From assembly GCA_028753945.1 (NCBI GenBank), contig JAPNXP010000003.1, positions 3,658,001 through 3,722,000 of the forward strand: a stretch of 64,000 nucleotides of DNA. Reading direction: 5' to 3'. This stretch comes from Hexactinellida sp. DTS-2022. Lineage: Eukaryota > Porifera > Hexactinellida. The position numbers were made by a program, and so were the translations under genes. The notes beneath the pieces were generated by a model that made no database searches, was not told the origin of the DNA, and saw nothing but the letters and a program-made list of their open reading frames with translations. Positions 48,375 through 59,603 of the stretch are shown piece by piece (positions within the stretch are counted from its first letter, which is position 1; each line of letters begins with the position of its first letter).

Positions 48375-48526
48375 CAGGGTTTTTTTTAAGCCAGATCTTG
48401 GTGTAAATTTTGCACCAAGATTTTTTGGAGTTACACCACGATTCGGGTCGGCAGCTGCCTCTGCAGTGTTGAGTTACACCATGGCCGCGCTGAGTTGCAC
48501 CAAGGTCTCAACCCTAAAAAACCCTG
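48375..48526. mobile_element. hAT-type MITE (CAGGGTTTTTTT ends) with 8-bp TSD
   Basis: 152 bp, CAGGGTTTTTTTTAAG at the left and CTAAAAAACCCTG at the right. ACCTAATG is duplicated exactly at 48367-48374 and 48527-48534. Inside are TTGGTGTAA/TTACACCA and GTTGCACCAAGG repeats. GC-rich relative to the flanks. Confidence 0.88.
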
Positions 48527-48712
48527 ACCTAATGTATCAATTTTAAAAGTTTGGTATTTAGTAGGGCTGAAACGAATATACCGAATATTCATTCGAAATG
48601 ATTGAACGAATATTAGATTGACACGGATATTATTTTGTTTTAATTGAAGAGATCGTATATGTACATTCCTACGTAAACTAGCTGAAATTGCTGAATAATA
48701 ACTAACTTGTGT

Positions 48713-50028
48713 CAGGGACTTCTTTAATATAGGGACTGTAAACTTCGTTTTACGGTAAAATTAGCGTAGGCCTAAAACAGTATTGTTACTTATTGATATC
48801 CCGTAATCCGCTAATGCTAGACATAGGAAATGTATTATTGTCGTATAGGAAGTCATATTTTGGGAGTCCAACGGTAATATTGGTTTATCGAAAATATTTG
48901 TGGAATGTAAGTTATGCGATTTTCACACCCTTCCATATATGGTAATATTGTTAAAATCTCGAGATTACTAAACTTTATATATATGGAATGTATCATTTTC
49001 GTACAGGAAATCATATTTTGGGAGTCCAACGGTAATATTGGTTTATCGAAAATATTTGTGGAATGTAAGTTATACGATTCTCACACCTTTCCATATATGG
49101 TAATATTGTTAAAAATCTCGAGATTAGTTAGTTTTATACATATGAAATATATTATTGGCGAATGGGAAATGGGAATTCATATTTAGGGACTCAGTAGATC
49201 ACACTGATTTACCTAAGGCGTTCCCCTTAGCCTAAATTATTATTTTGGCATTCTCTACTGGAGGATTGCCCCGACCCTGTTCTGTAGTTTTGCTAATTCT
49301 TACATTATTAAAAAATCTTGATAAGTTTCTTTCAAATCTATATTTAAATCAATGTTGTCCAATAAAATTTATTAAGTGGTGATGAGAAATGGATTTAGGA
49401 CTACATATTCTGATAAAATTCAAAAAAGTTTAATACTTTATACATTAATTTCCCAATAACTCTGCTGTTATTCAATAGACCGGCTAACTGGTTAATAAAA
49501 TCTCTAACCGTTAACCGATGTCAGCAAAGGTTAACCGGTTAACCGAACCCAGCCTTGTTGTTTTTTAATAAACAACATAATTACAGATATCTGATAGGTA
49601 AGAATTAGCTAAACTACAAAACAGGGTCGGGGCAATCCTCCTGTGGAGAGTGCCAAAAAATAATATAGGCTAAGGGGAACGCCTTAGGTAAATCAATGTG
49701 ATCTACTGAGTCCCTAAATATGAATTCCCATTTCCCATTCGCCAATAATATATTTAATATGTATAAAACTAACTAATCTCGAGATTTTAACAATATTACC
49801 ATATATGGAAAGGTGTGAGAATCGTATAACTTACATTCCACAAATATTTTCGATAAACCAATATTACCGTTGGACTCCAAAAATATGACTTCCTATACGA
49901 CAATAATACATTTCCTATGTCTAGCATTAGCGGATTACGGGATATCAATAAGTAACAATACTGTTTTAGGCCTACGCTAATTTTACCGTAAAACGAAGTT
50001 TACAGTCCCTATATTAAAGAAGTCCCTG
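48713..50028. mobile_element. Long-TIR DNA transposon (CAGGGACTTC ends), copy 2
   Basis: Same ends and arms as 24057-25528 but with CTTGTGT duplicated at 48706-48712 and 50029-50035. The left arm keeps the 155-bp internal duplication; the right arm has lost one of the two units, accounting for most of the 156-bp length difference. The spacer includes TGGTTAATAAAATCTCTAAC and GGTTAACCGGTTAACCG. No coding capacity. Confidence 0.85.
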
Positions 50029-50055
50029 CTTGTGTCAATACATTTGAAACATTAA

Positions 50056-51076
50056 TCTATATTATTAAGAAACCTTGGTCCGTCCGTCCGTCTGTCTATC
50101 TGTCCGTCCGCCCCTGTAACTCTTTGCTACATTACCCGATCCTGACGAAATAAATATCAATCGAAAGCTATTCCAAGGGAGACCTCGGGAAATATACTTG
50201 GTTCCACTAAAAGGTGTTAGTTCCAGAATTACACGGCATTTTGTGTTTACGTACTAATGTGCATATATAAGCCTATTGTTAAAGGTCTAATCCTATTGGC
50301 TACTGCTAACTGGGATATTAATCCTATTGGTTATTGCTAACTGGGATAATAATCCCATTGTGTACTACCAATTTCGGTGTCTAAAATAAATCAATTTTTT
50401 AGTTAAATTTACTTAATCATTTACTACATCATGCAACGTAATCCAGTCAGACAGGTCACCCAAATACCGTTGCCGGCCGGATTGATAACAACTCTAAATC
50501 CTACAATTAATAAGTCTGCAAGGCAAACGAATGCAGATTTCAAAATAATGGTTGTCCCTCGAGGGGCTTACATTAACGTTGTCGGATCCCGCGTTGGTGA
50601 ATGGTGACCCGAGGCGATCCGGTTCGTCATAAACCAGGAAGCATAAAAACTACCGCTGATGGCAGAAGCAGGGAGGAAGGGATATGCAGAGAAGAGTGCC
50701 ATACAGTTTGGTTAGAAAGCTCGGGAATGGCTCTATACTATTAATATTGTATATCGGGAAGTATTTAACAGCCAAGCTGCAACCCGTAGCATTGTAAGAA
50801 GCCAGGGGCGCCCGCAGGTTAAAAATTAATGTACGCACAATATGTTTTTTCAGGAAGTTTCTGTATCCAATTTCCAAACTCATGAGTCTTGTGACTAATT
50901 TCAAAAAATCTTAGCACAAAAGAGTGTTAAAATTAATTAACAGATAAAATTTACTATACGCACGTGCGTATAGTGCGTATGCCTGCGGGCGCCCCTGTAA
51001 GAAGCTATAATTGGGGGTCACATCCCAACTGTTTATGCCGACTAATTCGTCGCAAGGCGACGGGTCACTTGGCTAG
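50056..51076 (+). mobile_element. Canonical Helitron (non-autonomous)
   Basis: Begins TCTATATTATTAAGAAACC after an A. Ends with the hairpin GTCGCAAGGCGAC, an 11-nt spacer and CTAG followed by T, matching the TC...hairpin-CTRR rule with insertion between A and T. Next to the start are repeated GTCCGTCCGTC words. Without the nested MITE (50803-50997) it would be about 820 bp. No Rep/helicase is present. Confidence 0.75.
50803..50997. mobile_element. hAT-type MITE nested in a Helitron
   Basis: 195 bp with ends CAGGGGCGCCCGCAGG / CCTGCGGGCGCCCCTG, 16 bp perfect. TAAGAAGC is duplicated at 50795-50802 and 50998-51005. The right part contains the palindrome TACGCACGTGCGTA. The order of insertion is unambiguous: Helitron first, MITE second. 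Confidence 0.9.
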
Positions 51077-51270
51077 TAATAATTAACAAAATAGTATTTT
51101 ATACTATAATTTGAGTCTTGAATTTGATTTAATGCTTAGTCATCAAAACGAACGAGTATTCGAAAACTCGATCGTTTAATCCCTATATTTCAGAGCATTA
51201 CTTTAATTATTTAATCATTGTCATATAATTTTATAAAGAAATTAAAGATATACACGTATATATATATATA

Positions 51271-51455
51271 CAGTCGACTCCGCTTAATAGAGCCACCTTG
51301 GGACCAGGTTGTTTTGACCCGATTAAGCGGAGAAACCGATTAACTGAAAATATTGTAAGCCAAATTGTAATTCTGTCCTATAATTCCTCTGAAATTTTGA
51401 CCCGATTAAGCGGAGAAACCGATTAACCGGTGGCTCTATTAAGCGGAGTTGACTG
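51271..51455. mobile_element. Pogo-like MITE (CAGTCGACTCCGCTTAATAG)
   Basis: 185 bp, ends CAGTCGACTCCGCTTAATAG and CTATTAAGCGGAGTTGACTG, flanked by TA. An internal GACCCGATTAAGCGGAGAAA unit is repeated twice. Non-coding. Confidence 0.8.
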
Positions 51456-52301
51456 TATTGGATTTGCTCGGGCACAAACTTGAAGAAGGAAAATTATCAC
51501 TATTTCCAATATCACTACATCCATTATGTACTGTATTTTGAATAATAGAATTGACAATGCATCGACTGTAAAATGTTCAAGTCTTTTCATTTTGAAACAC
51601 ATATTCACTTACATACAACAAGCATAATAAAAATAATAATAACAGTCATTATAATTAATTAATGTAATATATTCTATAGTACAGTGCAACTCCTATTATA
51701 AGTGGGGTCGCCATAACGCTAGTACAACGCGAACTGCATGGTAACTTCTATTGACACATCTACGTTGGTTTTTGTACTAAATATCAGTGCACACTGTTTA
51801 TATCGGCTGCATTTTTGGGAATTATATTATTGGCTCTAATAGACGAATAATACCAAGGTGTGCGACATAATTGAAAAACTCCCATGGTGTATATTCTTGA
51901 ATCTTCTTAAGGAGCTCACTTGTAAACAAACCTAAGGCCGGACCAATCTGAAGTTATTCTGAGTCTGAGGAAATAGAGGAGATTTAAACCCCAATCATGG
52001 CACAAACCGAGGCTAAATTGAACATTTGTGATTGACCAAAAAGGTGTAGAATATAATTCTCTATCCAAATACGTAAATTTTATCAAAATCATTATGCCAT
52101 AATTAGTTTAATAGGTCAAGGGTGGGATTGTTTAACCGATCTGAGGCTATGGCTACAATTCGATTTCTCGCCACGGTTAACCTCAAATCCTTTATAAAAA
52201 TTTGATTATACTACAGAATAAGACTCCGCTGTATAAAGTATAACCGCATAAGTTTATTAATTAATTAATTAAGTCAATAAGTTATATATAAGTTATCTCT
52301 T
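51456..52301. other. AT-rich spacer, no feature seen
   Basis: No gene, element terminus or tandem repeat was recognised with confidence. Confidence 0.4.
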
Positions 52302-52400
52302 AGTTGCCAATTGAAAGTGAAATTTAATTTAATTTCAATCAAAAGTGAAAATGAAAGTGGGTTTTTTCTATTTACACCTTGGATCCCAGGGCATCTATGT
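52302..52400 (+). repeat. Dispersed GTGAAAG repeat, copy 3
   Basis: Shares with 20728 and 36388 the order AGTTGCCAATTGAAAGTGAA, GGGTTTTTTCTATTTACACC and GGATCCCAGGG. Confidence 0.6.
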
Positions 52401-52435
52401 CTTTTAACTGATACATTTCGTGCTTTAGCTAAATT

Positions 52436-52650
52436 TAAATCAATGTTGTCTAAGAAAATCTATTAAGTGGTGATGAGAAATGGATTTAGGGCTAACATAT
52501 TCTGATAGTATTCAAAAAATTTTAATACTTTATAAATTCATTTCCCAATAACTCTGCTGATATTCAATAGACCGGCTAACTGGTTAATATAATCTATAAC
52601 CGTTAAACGATGTCAGCAACGGTTAACATGCCAAGTTTCAGCCCTCAATG
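52436..52650 (+). mobile_element. Isolated core fragment of the CAGGGACTTC element
   Basis: Matches the right-hand spacer of the copy at 48713-50028 (TGGTGATGAGAAATGGATTT, CCCAATAACTCTGCTG, CGGCTAACTGGTTAAT). It has no TIRs, so it is a fragment of a third copy. Confidence 0.65.
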
Positions 52651-52793
52651 TATAAAAGTGTGACTATGGCACCGTCTACGGATAATTATAATAATATAAA
52701 TTATAAAGGTAGTGAGATTAGAACTGGGCCACTATACTACAGTATAGTAGCACAGTAATAATAAAAAATCTAAAATTACACCTGTGCCGAAAG

Positions 52794-52918
52794 CATAGGC
52801 GCCAACTTTTGAGGCCGGACACCAAAAGTAGGGGGGTCATAAATATGACTCATAATTGGAAATTGGGGGGGTCCTAATGGGGTTCGACCCCGAAAAAAAA
52901 GGGAAGTTGGCGCCTATG
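52794..52918. mobile_element. 125-bp MITE with 8-bp TSD
   Basis: Ends CATAGGCGCCAACTT / AAGTTGGCGCCTATG. GCCGAAAG is duplicated at 52786-52793 and 52919-52926. The centre has GGGGGGTC and GGTTCGACCCC words. The related uninterrupted host sequence at about 57820 reads CCGGAAAGCATGC. Confidence 0.85.
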
Positions 52919-53185
52919 GCCGAAAGCATGGTCCCTGGAGGCACTATCCTTTGTTGGTTGTTGGATTAACTGTGCCTCCAAACGAACATGCCGTCGGCAC
53001 ATGTGTAATTTTAGAGTTTTATCACGTCATCGTCACCGTGAAGTGTTAAACCATTTCAGAAAGGTGTTTCGGAAGGTAACGACCCTTAGTGAGTTGGAAA
53101 TTTCGTTTTAGCTCACTTGATTTCAGAAATATTCAAGTTTCAGTCGAATATAATAGGTAATGAGTCAGCATTTTTTATGTGCGTG

Positions 53186-54590
53186 CAGGGGCGGCGCCAA
53201 GGGTGTGCTAGGGGGTGCTACGGCACCTCCTGAAACTATGTCAGCACCCCCAGTGGGGGTGCTGAGAGATTTCAAGGTGTGTTTAGAATATATTGTATTC
53301 AAGTAGAATAGCATAACTAGCCTACCTGCCAACCTATTTGAGTCATATCCCTCATAGGGCTGAAATTTTCGCCTGTACACTGTCCAAAAATCCGTGTACA
53401 CCTCCGAAAGATTTCTCGCTCGCTGCGCTCGTTCGTCCCGGGAATTATTATTCCGGGAAATACGAAAGACATATCAAAATTATTACTTTGGTAAGGTAAT
53501 TAAATTAAATATATACTTTACAGGGATTCCCTAAACCCTTGAATAGATATATAAACCAAGTTGTGCCTTTATGTGGTCAATGCAGAATGCATGGAAGAAT
53601 ATACTATCATCACTGTAGATATTTTAGCAATAATTAACTCATAATTAGTAAATTAAAATCCCAGTACAAATGGAATAAATATCTGTATGTTTTACAGAAC
53701 AGCCAAAAATCCCTGTACGGTTGGCAGTTATGAACTAGCCCACTTCAATACGTTTATAAAAATTAGCATGAATGACTAGTAAAATTTAGCACTTTGTGCT
53801 TTGATATCTAAGTCAGATGCGGTTCGAGAAACAAATCTGAGGGGTGGGCAGAGACTATTTCAGGTGGGCTGTATCTTCAAATTCCTAACTAGAATTCAAC
53901 ATACTAAAATTATCTCAAATAATCAAATCTCAAATATGTAAATACAATAATGTATAATGAGTGAGTAGATCTATCTGTAATTATACTAAAGGTATATAAT
54001 TGGTGCCATATGCGAAACTGAACTTTCAGGTTGGGTGGGCACGGATCATGTGATAGGGAAGTTACCAACTAAACACGATACAATAACTACATAATTTAGC
54101 TGTTGATAAGATACTTCTGGATGTCGAATATCTCAGTTTTAGAGATCTCCAAGACAGGAGTATTACCCATTGAATAGGAAATCTAGGAACCTGATTTCGT
54201 GAAGCTATTTCTTCCTCTTATACGAAATTCTCATTTACCGTGTTTGTACCAACGAGCTTCTGCTGTAATTCTTAAAGGAAAAGGCAAATAAGACCACCGC
54301 ATTTGTTGTTTAGGTATCTCGCCGAACTAAGATCCTGCCGTTGGGCAGTAAAGGAAGGGGCAGTGGGGGGGGGGGCAAATGCCCCCCCTCCACTTGGATC
54401 TGCCACTGATCTACGTATCTTCGCCCTATTGCTTATATGTTTAGCTTTAGAAAAAGACCACCGTTATAACATGACACAATAATCATTCAAACATTTCGGC
54501 AGGTTGTAACTGGACAAATTATTGCACCCCCTGAAATGCAACAGCACCTCCAGTTGCACCCCCTCTTTTGATGAGCTAGCGCCGCCACTG
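53186..54590. mobile_element. hAT-type non-autonomous element with 8-bp TSD
   Basis: 1,405 bp. Ends CAGGGGCGGCGCCAAGG and GCTAGCGCCGCCACTG. TGTGCGTG is duplicated exactly at 53178-53185 and 54591-54598. The subterminal regions share GGGGGTGC/GCACCCCC words. It encodes no transposase. A smaller poly-G/poly-C palindrome (about 54355-54415, ATGCCCCCCCTCC) is nested inside. The uninterrupted counterpart of the target is in the same window at about 58062-58082. Confidence 0.9.
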
Positions 54591-54902
54591 TGTGCGTGTT
54601 GGGTGTTCACCCAACACCAAACAACCCATTCGAAATCGGGTTTTTTTGCCACGGGTTTTTTTGCCTCCTTTTGTCGTGCATTTTGGGGGGCAAAAAAACC
54701 CGATTTCGACTGTAACTAATTCACAAAATTGTAAAAACACATTTCTTTTGATAATGTCATCATCACCTCAAGGTGTCAAGACCCATTAGTAGAGGTGTTA
54801 CGTGGCATAAGGGTTAATTGATAAATTGGAAGTTTGTTTCTATCTTGTATCATCTCTGAGATTTATGATATTTAACTAATTAGAATAAATATTATTAATA
54901 AC

Positions 54903-56107
54903 ACGAGCCCTTCGGTCTCGGTCGCTTCGCGACGGATCACTCGCTCACAAAAGTCGCTTCGCGACTTTGTTTGTTCGTGTTAGGCACTACGCGATGCATT
55001 TAACGGCCGCTTCGCGGCCTTTCCCTCCCCAAAAAGCAATAATATTAATAATGAGTTCAAATGTGGCTAGTGAATTATACACTATTACTTAATAACGCGT
55101 GCCAAAAATTCATTTTGAGTTGTGATTAGTTACTGTAAATTGTTTGGGTAATTATGTATTTTAATTCTCATTGCTCAATAGTTATAAATTATTAGTTAAT
55201 TAATAGCTCAATAATTATTTAGGGTAGCTCGTTCAGCTATATTAAAAGGTTAGCTTGTTAGCTCAAATAAATTGAAACCTGTCACCTGTGGTTGGTAAAT
55301 TATACGCAATTAATTGTTTCAGTAAATGGTATTGCAAAGTAATTTACTAACTCTCGATTTAATCTCTGCATAATAATGGTTTAAAGAGAAGCGGTCTTAT
55401 TCTCACCATTAAACAATTATTATGCAGAGGTAAATCCAGGGTTGCAAAATATTTGAATTAATTGATAGTACAGTAGTAATAAACATTTATACATCTCACC
55501 ATAAACAATTCATTTTGCAGGAGCTGGGTTAGTGAATTATTTAATTTAATTGAAGCAATAATTAACATACTAAATCTCATCGTTAGAACGAAAATCCTAG
55601 ATTACTTAACTTAGTTACATTTCTAGTAGAAATCCTAGGTTAGAAATGACGTAATCCCATTGATATTCTTATTATAGGAAGCCAATATATTATATTAGAA
55701 ATAAACAATGCATCAGATAAGTTAACTACTCTAGTGCATTCTTGTTAACCAAACAAATCAGATCACCCACCCACATTGTGCTAACAATAATAGGACACAT
55801 TTAACTAATAACTTTCGTTAAGTAAGTGCGCAAGCATTGATAAATTTTACAAAGGTGTTCCATTATGTGTTGTCTATCTTCATATAAAATTCATACCAAT
55901 CGAGTCAAATTTGCAAAAGTTATTAAGGAAAAGCTTACCGTGTGATGTCATACTCACAATATTTCGCTTAGAAAACCAATAGAACCCATGTCGCTATGGC
56001 AAACTACTCCTATATACCAAATTTCAGCTCTCTAGGTAGTATGGTTTTTTAAATCAATTACGGACAAACATCCAAACACACAAAGAACAATTCCGCTTTT
56101 AATATAC
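54903..56107 (-). mobile_element. Rolling-circle element, family A, long copy
   Basis: Reverse-orientation copy of the element at 17674-18543. The 3' hairpins ACGAGCCCTTCGGTCTCGGT, GTCGCGAAGCGAC and GGCCGCGAAGCGGCC lie at 54903-55022, and the 5' end ATATTAAAAGCGGAATTGTT at about 56107. An additional inverted repeat (CTGCATAATAATGGTTTAA / TTAAACAATTATTATGCAG) lies at about 55366-55436 and is absent from the other copy. No coding sequence. Confidence 0.7.
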
Positions 56108-56269
56108 GTATAGTTTAATAATTTAATACCAAATTCAATGTCAACTTACATTAATTATGTTTAATTATTTGTTATAAATAGTAAACCTCTTCCAAACAGG
56201 TTAAAGGTACGCATAAGAATTTGAATGGATTAGTTAAATTAGGAATTATGCAAGAATAAGTAGTCTTAA

Positions 56270-56297
56270 TCTATATTATTAAATCTCGATTGTTGTT

Positions 56298-56365
<68 letters not shown>

Positions 56366-57019
56366 TCCGGATTATATTAAAGTGATGGGGGAATAGAAAC
56401 CGCAATTAATATTGGGATATAAATTAACTTTCAAATGTTATAATTGATAAACAAATGTTATAATAGGTAAACAAGTATGCTGAACACGAATTTCGCGTTT
56501 TAAATTTCTCATATTAATATTTGTTGTTGTTGTTACACAAAATAGGTAAACAAATTAATTAAAATTCAAAATCAACCTAGAAGTTAGCTTCCAACGGGTA
56601 TTATAGGTAAACAAGTATACCGAACACGAATTTCGCGTTTATAAATTTCTCATATTAATATTTTTTTTGTTGTTTACACAAAATAGGTAAACAAATTAAT
56701 TAAAATTCAAAATCAACCTAGAAGTTAGCTTCCAACGGGTATTATAGGTAAACAAGTATGCCAAACACGAATTTCGCGTTTATAAATTTCTCATATTAAT
56801 ATTTGTTGTTGTTGTTTACACAAAATAGGTAAACAAATTAATCAGATTCAAAATCAACCTAGAAGTTAGCTTTCAATGGGTATTATAAGTATATATCTAT
56901 GACAAATATTACTAACTTTGTAATCAAATGTTTAGTGAGGAGTAAGGCCGCGTAGCGGCCGTTAACTTGAGGTGCGTAGCACCGATCTGTCGCAAAGCGA
57001 CCTAGACCGAAGGGCTCGT
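56270..57019 (+). mobile_element. Rolling-circle element, family B, with GT microsatellite
   Basis: 5' end TCTATATTATTAAATCTCGA after A, then an expanded GT tract (56300-56361) in place of the usual short GTTTGT run, then TTTGTCCGGATTATATTAAAG. The interior has about three tandem units of 145 bp. The 3' cluster GGCCGCGTAGCGGCC, GGTGCGTAGCACC and GTCGCAAAGCGAC ends at the stem CCTAGACCGAAGGGCTCG. No protein. Confidence 0.75.
56300..56361. repeat. (GT)n microsatellite
   Basis: About 30 uninterrupted GT dinucleotides within the 5' end of a rolling-circle element, so it grew from a sequence built into the element. Confidence 0.95.
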
Positions 57020-57063
57020 TAAATATTAAAACTCAAGGATGTTAATGCTACACTGAATGCTGA

Positions 57064-57311
57064 GTTAAGGGTACGCCGAAAAGGTTAATGGTACGCCGAT
57101 AAAGTTAATGGTACACCGAAGAGGTTAATGGTACGCCGAAGAGGTTAATGGTACGCCGAAGAGGTTAATGGTACGCGAAACAGGTTAATGGTATACCAAA
57201 GATGGTACACTGAAAAAGTTAATGGTACGCCAAACAGGTTAATGGTACACCGAAGAGATTAATGGTACGCCAAACAGGTTAATGGTACGCCAAACAGGTT
57301 AATGGTACGCA
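57064..57311 (+). repeat. 20-bp tandem repeat (GGTTAATGGTACGCCGAAGA)
   Basis: Around a dozen units with scattered changes (ACACCGAA, ACGCCAAACA). The repeat is bounded by unrelated AT-rich sequence. There is no evidence that it is coding. Confidence 0.9.
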
Positions 57312-57470
57312 GAATATTTGAATCGATTCTTTAATTTGATTTTAATTTGATTTTAATTGCTTTGATTTTTTCCTAATTGATTTTGTCCTTTGATTTAATT
57401 CATTTTACCCTGCGTACCTTTAACCTGTTTGGAAGAGGTTTCCTACTGTAATTTTAAGAGGATCCTTATA

Positions 57471-57735
57471 TGTAGACGATCCATAAAAGCCTATACAAAT
57501 AACCCTAAAATTTGTAGACCTCTATAAATTTTGTAGACCAAAGGCCCTTTGTCGTCTATGCAGTTGCGGATTTAGGGGGGGGGGGCATGTGCCCCCCCCC
57601 TCCCTTGAAAAATATTACCAATGTAACATGTGCCCCCCCCCCCCCCCCCCCCTTACCCAATCCTGAATCCGCCCCTGCTATGGGTAATATTAATGTATAT
57701 GTAATAAAACCTGGTCTAGAAATAGACGGTCTACA
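57471..57735. mobile_element. TGTAGACSGTCTA MITE, copy 2, interrupted
   Basis: Ends TGTAGACGATCCATAAAAGC and AATAGACGGTCTACA correspond to the copy at 23155-23310 in reverse. It is split by the poly-G/C insertion at 57561-57677. Confidence 0.6.
57561..57677. mobile_element. Poly-G/poly-C hAT-type MITE
   Basis: Ends CAGTTGCGGATTTAGGGGG and CCTGAATCCGCCCCTG enclose long G and C runs. CTATG flanks both sides, compatible with an eroded TSD. The open frame reading CPPPPLKN from here is a product of the C runs. Confidence 0.65.
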
Positions 57736-57779
57736 TCTAAGTTATTTCAAATTTCAAATGAATTTGGCAACAAAATTTG

Positions 57780-58165
57780 TATTCAGCACATTCGAAAATC
57801 GAAAATTACATCCCGTCCGGAAAGCATGCTCCTTGGAGGCACTATCCTTTGTTGGTTGTGGGATTTATAGTGCCTTCAAACGAACATGCCGTCAGCACAG
57901 GTGTAATTTTAGATTTTTTGATCGCGTGATCATCACTATGAAGGTGTTAAACTATTTCAGAAAGGTGTTTCGGTGGGCAACGACCCTTCTTGGAGTGATG
58001 TAAGTTTCCTTTCAGAGATATTCAAGTTTCAGTAGAAAATAATAGGTGATGAGCCAGCATTTTTTATGTGCGTGTTGGGTGTTCAGCCAACACCAACCAA
58101 CCCATTCGAAATATATAATACACAAAATTGTAAAACACATCTTTTTGACGATTACCTCGTAGAGG
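57780..58165. mobile_element. Unclassified palindromic element, copy B (uninterrupted)
   Basis: Collinear with 52927-53185 joined to 54599-54780, which identifies the insertions in copy A. Includes TTTTTATGTGCGTGTTGGGT, the pre-insertion target site of the 53186 element. Outer limits uncertain. Confidence 0.55.
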
Positions 58166-58183
58166 GTGCGAATTATGTGCGAT

Positions 58184-58970
58184 CATGGCCTACTTAATAT
58201 ACGGCTATATGTCTCGCCGAGTAGGCCATAAAACAAAGAGGCCAGTTTCTAATTTTAATTCTAGGATAAACTATGCTTCTTATTGTTGTTATTTGGGTTG
58301 TATATGGGGTAATCAACCATTGCGAGTCCATTCGAACCACTTTTGGAATCTCAGATTTGTAGTTGAGCTATTTAGGCGCCATTTAATGATGACACCACAA
58401 ATATACAAAAATATAAAATTCGAGTCTCAAGAACTGCGAAAAAGTAAAAATAATTTGCTAATATACTTAGAATACATTTTCCGAATATATAATGAGAATG
58501 AATATATATAAACCAGCAATTATATACGTTTTATGGACGAAAATAGTAAGTTGTAATTCGGATAATACTTGTATTTTAGCATGTGGTTGCTTAATAATTT
58601 TTTTTAAAATTTAGAATGTCGCCATTTTGTGATTTAGTAGCCTTTGGGGTATGAAATATATCCCTATTTTAGTATTCCTATTATAAAATTATTAGAAAGT
58701 AGGAAGTAACTGAAATTTATGATATTTGAATTTTTTTTCATTTTACCAAAAATTGTTACCGTCATCATTAATGGCGCCTAAATAACTTAACCACAAATCT
58801 GAGATTCTCAAAAGTGGTTCTAATGGACTCGCAATGGTTGATTACCCCATATACAACCCAAATAACAACAATAGGAGGCATAGTTTATCCTAGAATGAAA
58901 ATTATAAACTGGCCTCTTTGTTTTATGGCCTTCTCGGCGACATATATAGCCGTATATTAAGTAGGCCATG
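58184..58970. mobile_element. Long-arm inverted-repeat element with 7-bp TSD
   Basis: 787 bp, arms of about 210 bp beginning CATGGCCTACTTAATATACG and ending in the inverse. GTGCGAT lies at 58177-58183 and 58971-58977. The 108-codon frame across the left arm has no known domain and is mirrored by the right arm, so I do not call it a gene. Confidence 0.75.
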
Positions 58971-59154
58971 GTGCGATTAAGTGAATTTTCACGCTTCTCA
59001 AAATGTGAGAATAACTTGGCGAGAAGTGGTAATATTCGAGTGGAAACCCAAACTTGGGGGCCAAAAGTTACCCCTGTATGCCAAAATCAGATTTGCAAAC
59101 CATCCGGTATGTTCAATCAACTCCGAACTCGGAATATCCAAACAAACATACGTA

Positions 59155-59293
59155 CAATGGAATTGCTTTATTAGCAACTCGCATTTTGCATGAATTTGGT
59201 TGCTAATAGGCGATGTTATATTAGAGGAACAGAAATAACATTAAAAGCTCGCTTGGGAACTTAAAATAAGTTGCTAATAAAGCAATTCCACTG
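59155..59293. mobile_element. TA-flanked MITE (CARTGGAATTGCTTTATTAG)
   Basis: 139 bp, inverted ends CAATGGAATTGCTTTATTAG / CTAATAAAGCAATTCCACTG, TA on both sides. A pogo-like MITE with GTTGCTAATA repeated inside. Confidence 0.75.
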
Positions 59294-59364
59294 TATATAC
59301 ACTAACCGGCCAATATTTGAACAACTATAATTTGTATTCATACATTCAAGCTTCTAGCAGCATA

Positions 59365-59603
59365 CCGTATTTCCCCCGAATAAGCGTCGGGTCAATAAAA
59401 ATGACATTGGTATGATATAATTAAACACATTAGTATATCACTGGGGTGTAATTCCATTGATTTTGGCAACTTCAGTATGTATACTGTGGGTGAGAATCAT
59501 TAAAACCACTTAAATATTATTTTCAGGATTTTCAAAAAAAATTCACGGTAATATTGGCCCACGAAATGAATAAGCGCCGGGGCGCTTATTAGAAGCAATA
59601 CGG
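59365..59603. mobile_element. TA-flanked MITE (CCGTATTTCCCCCGAATAAG)
   Basis: Left CCGTATTTCCCCCGAATAAG and right GCGCTTATTAGAAGCAATACGG, with GAATAAGCG words inverted near both ends and TA flanks. The sequence near 33474 has the same TACCGTATTT start. Confidence 0.65.

Larger units (their letters stand above)
52680..54800. mobile_element. Unclassified palindromic element, copy A, interrupted twice
   Basis: Sequence also found at about 57780-58165: GGAGGCACTATCCTTTGTTG, an inverted AAACGAACATGCCGTC block, TTTCAGAAAGGTGTTTCGG and GCATTTTTTATGTGCGTG. Copy A is broken by a MITE at 52794-52918 and by a 1.4-kb hAT-type element at 53186-54590. Near 54638-54704 it has acquired a CGGGTTTTTTTGCC / GGCAAAAAAACCCG inverted repeat. 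Outer limits are approximate and the superfamily is unknown. Confidence 0.55.

Noticed and set aside
57587-58003. 138-codon proline-rich frame
   Set aside because: It starts in a poly-C run of a MITE and crosses three different element boundaries.
58185-58511. 108-codon frame in an inverted-repeat element
   Set aside because: No domain, covers one arm of a palindrome and the AT-rich centre; no supporting splice or codon signal.
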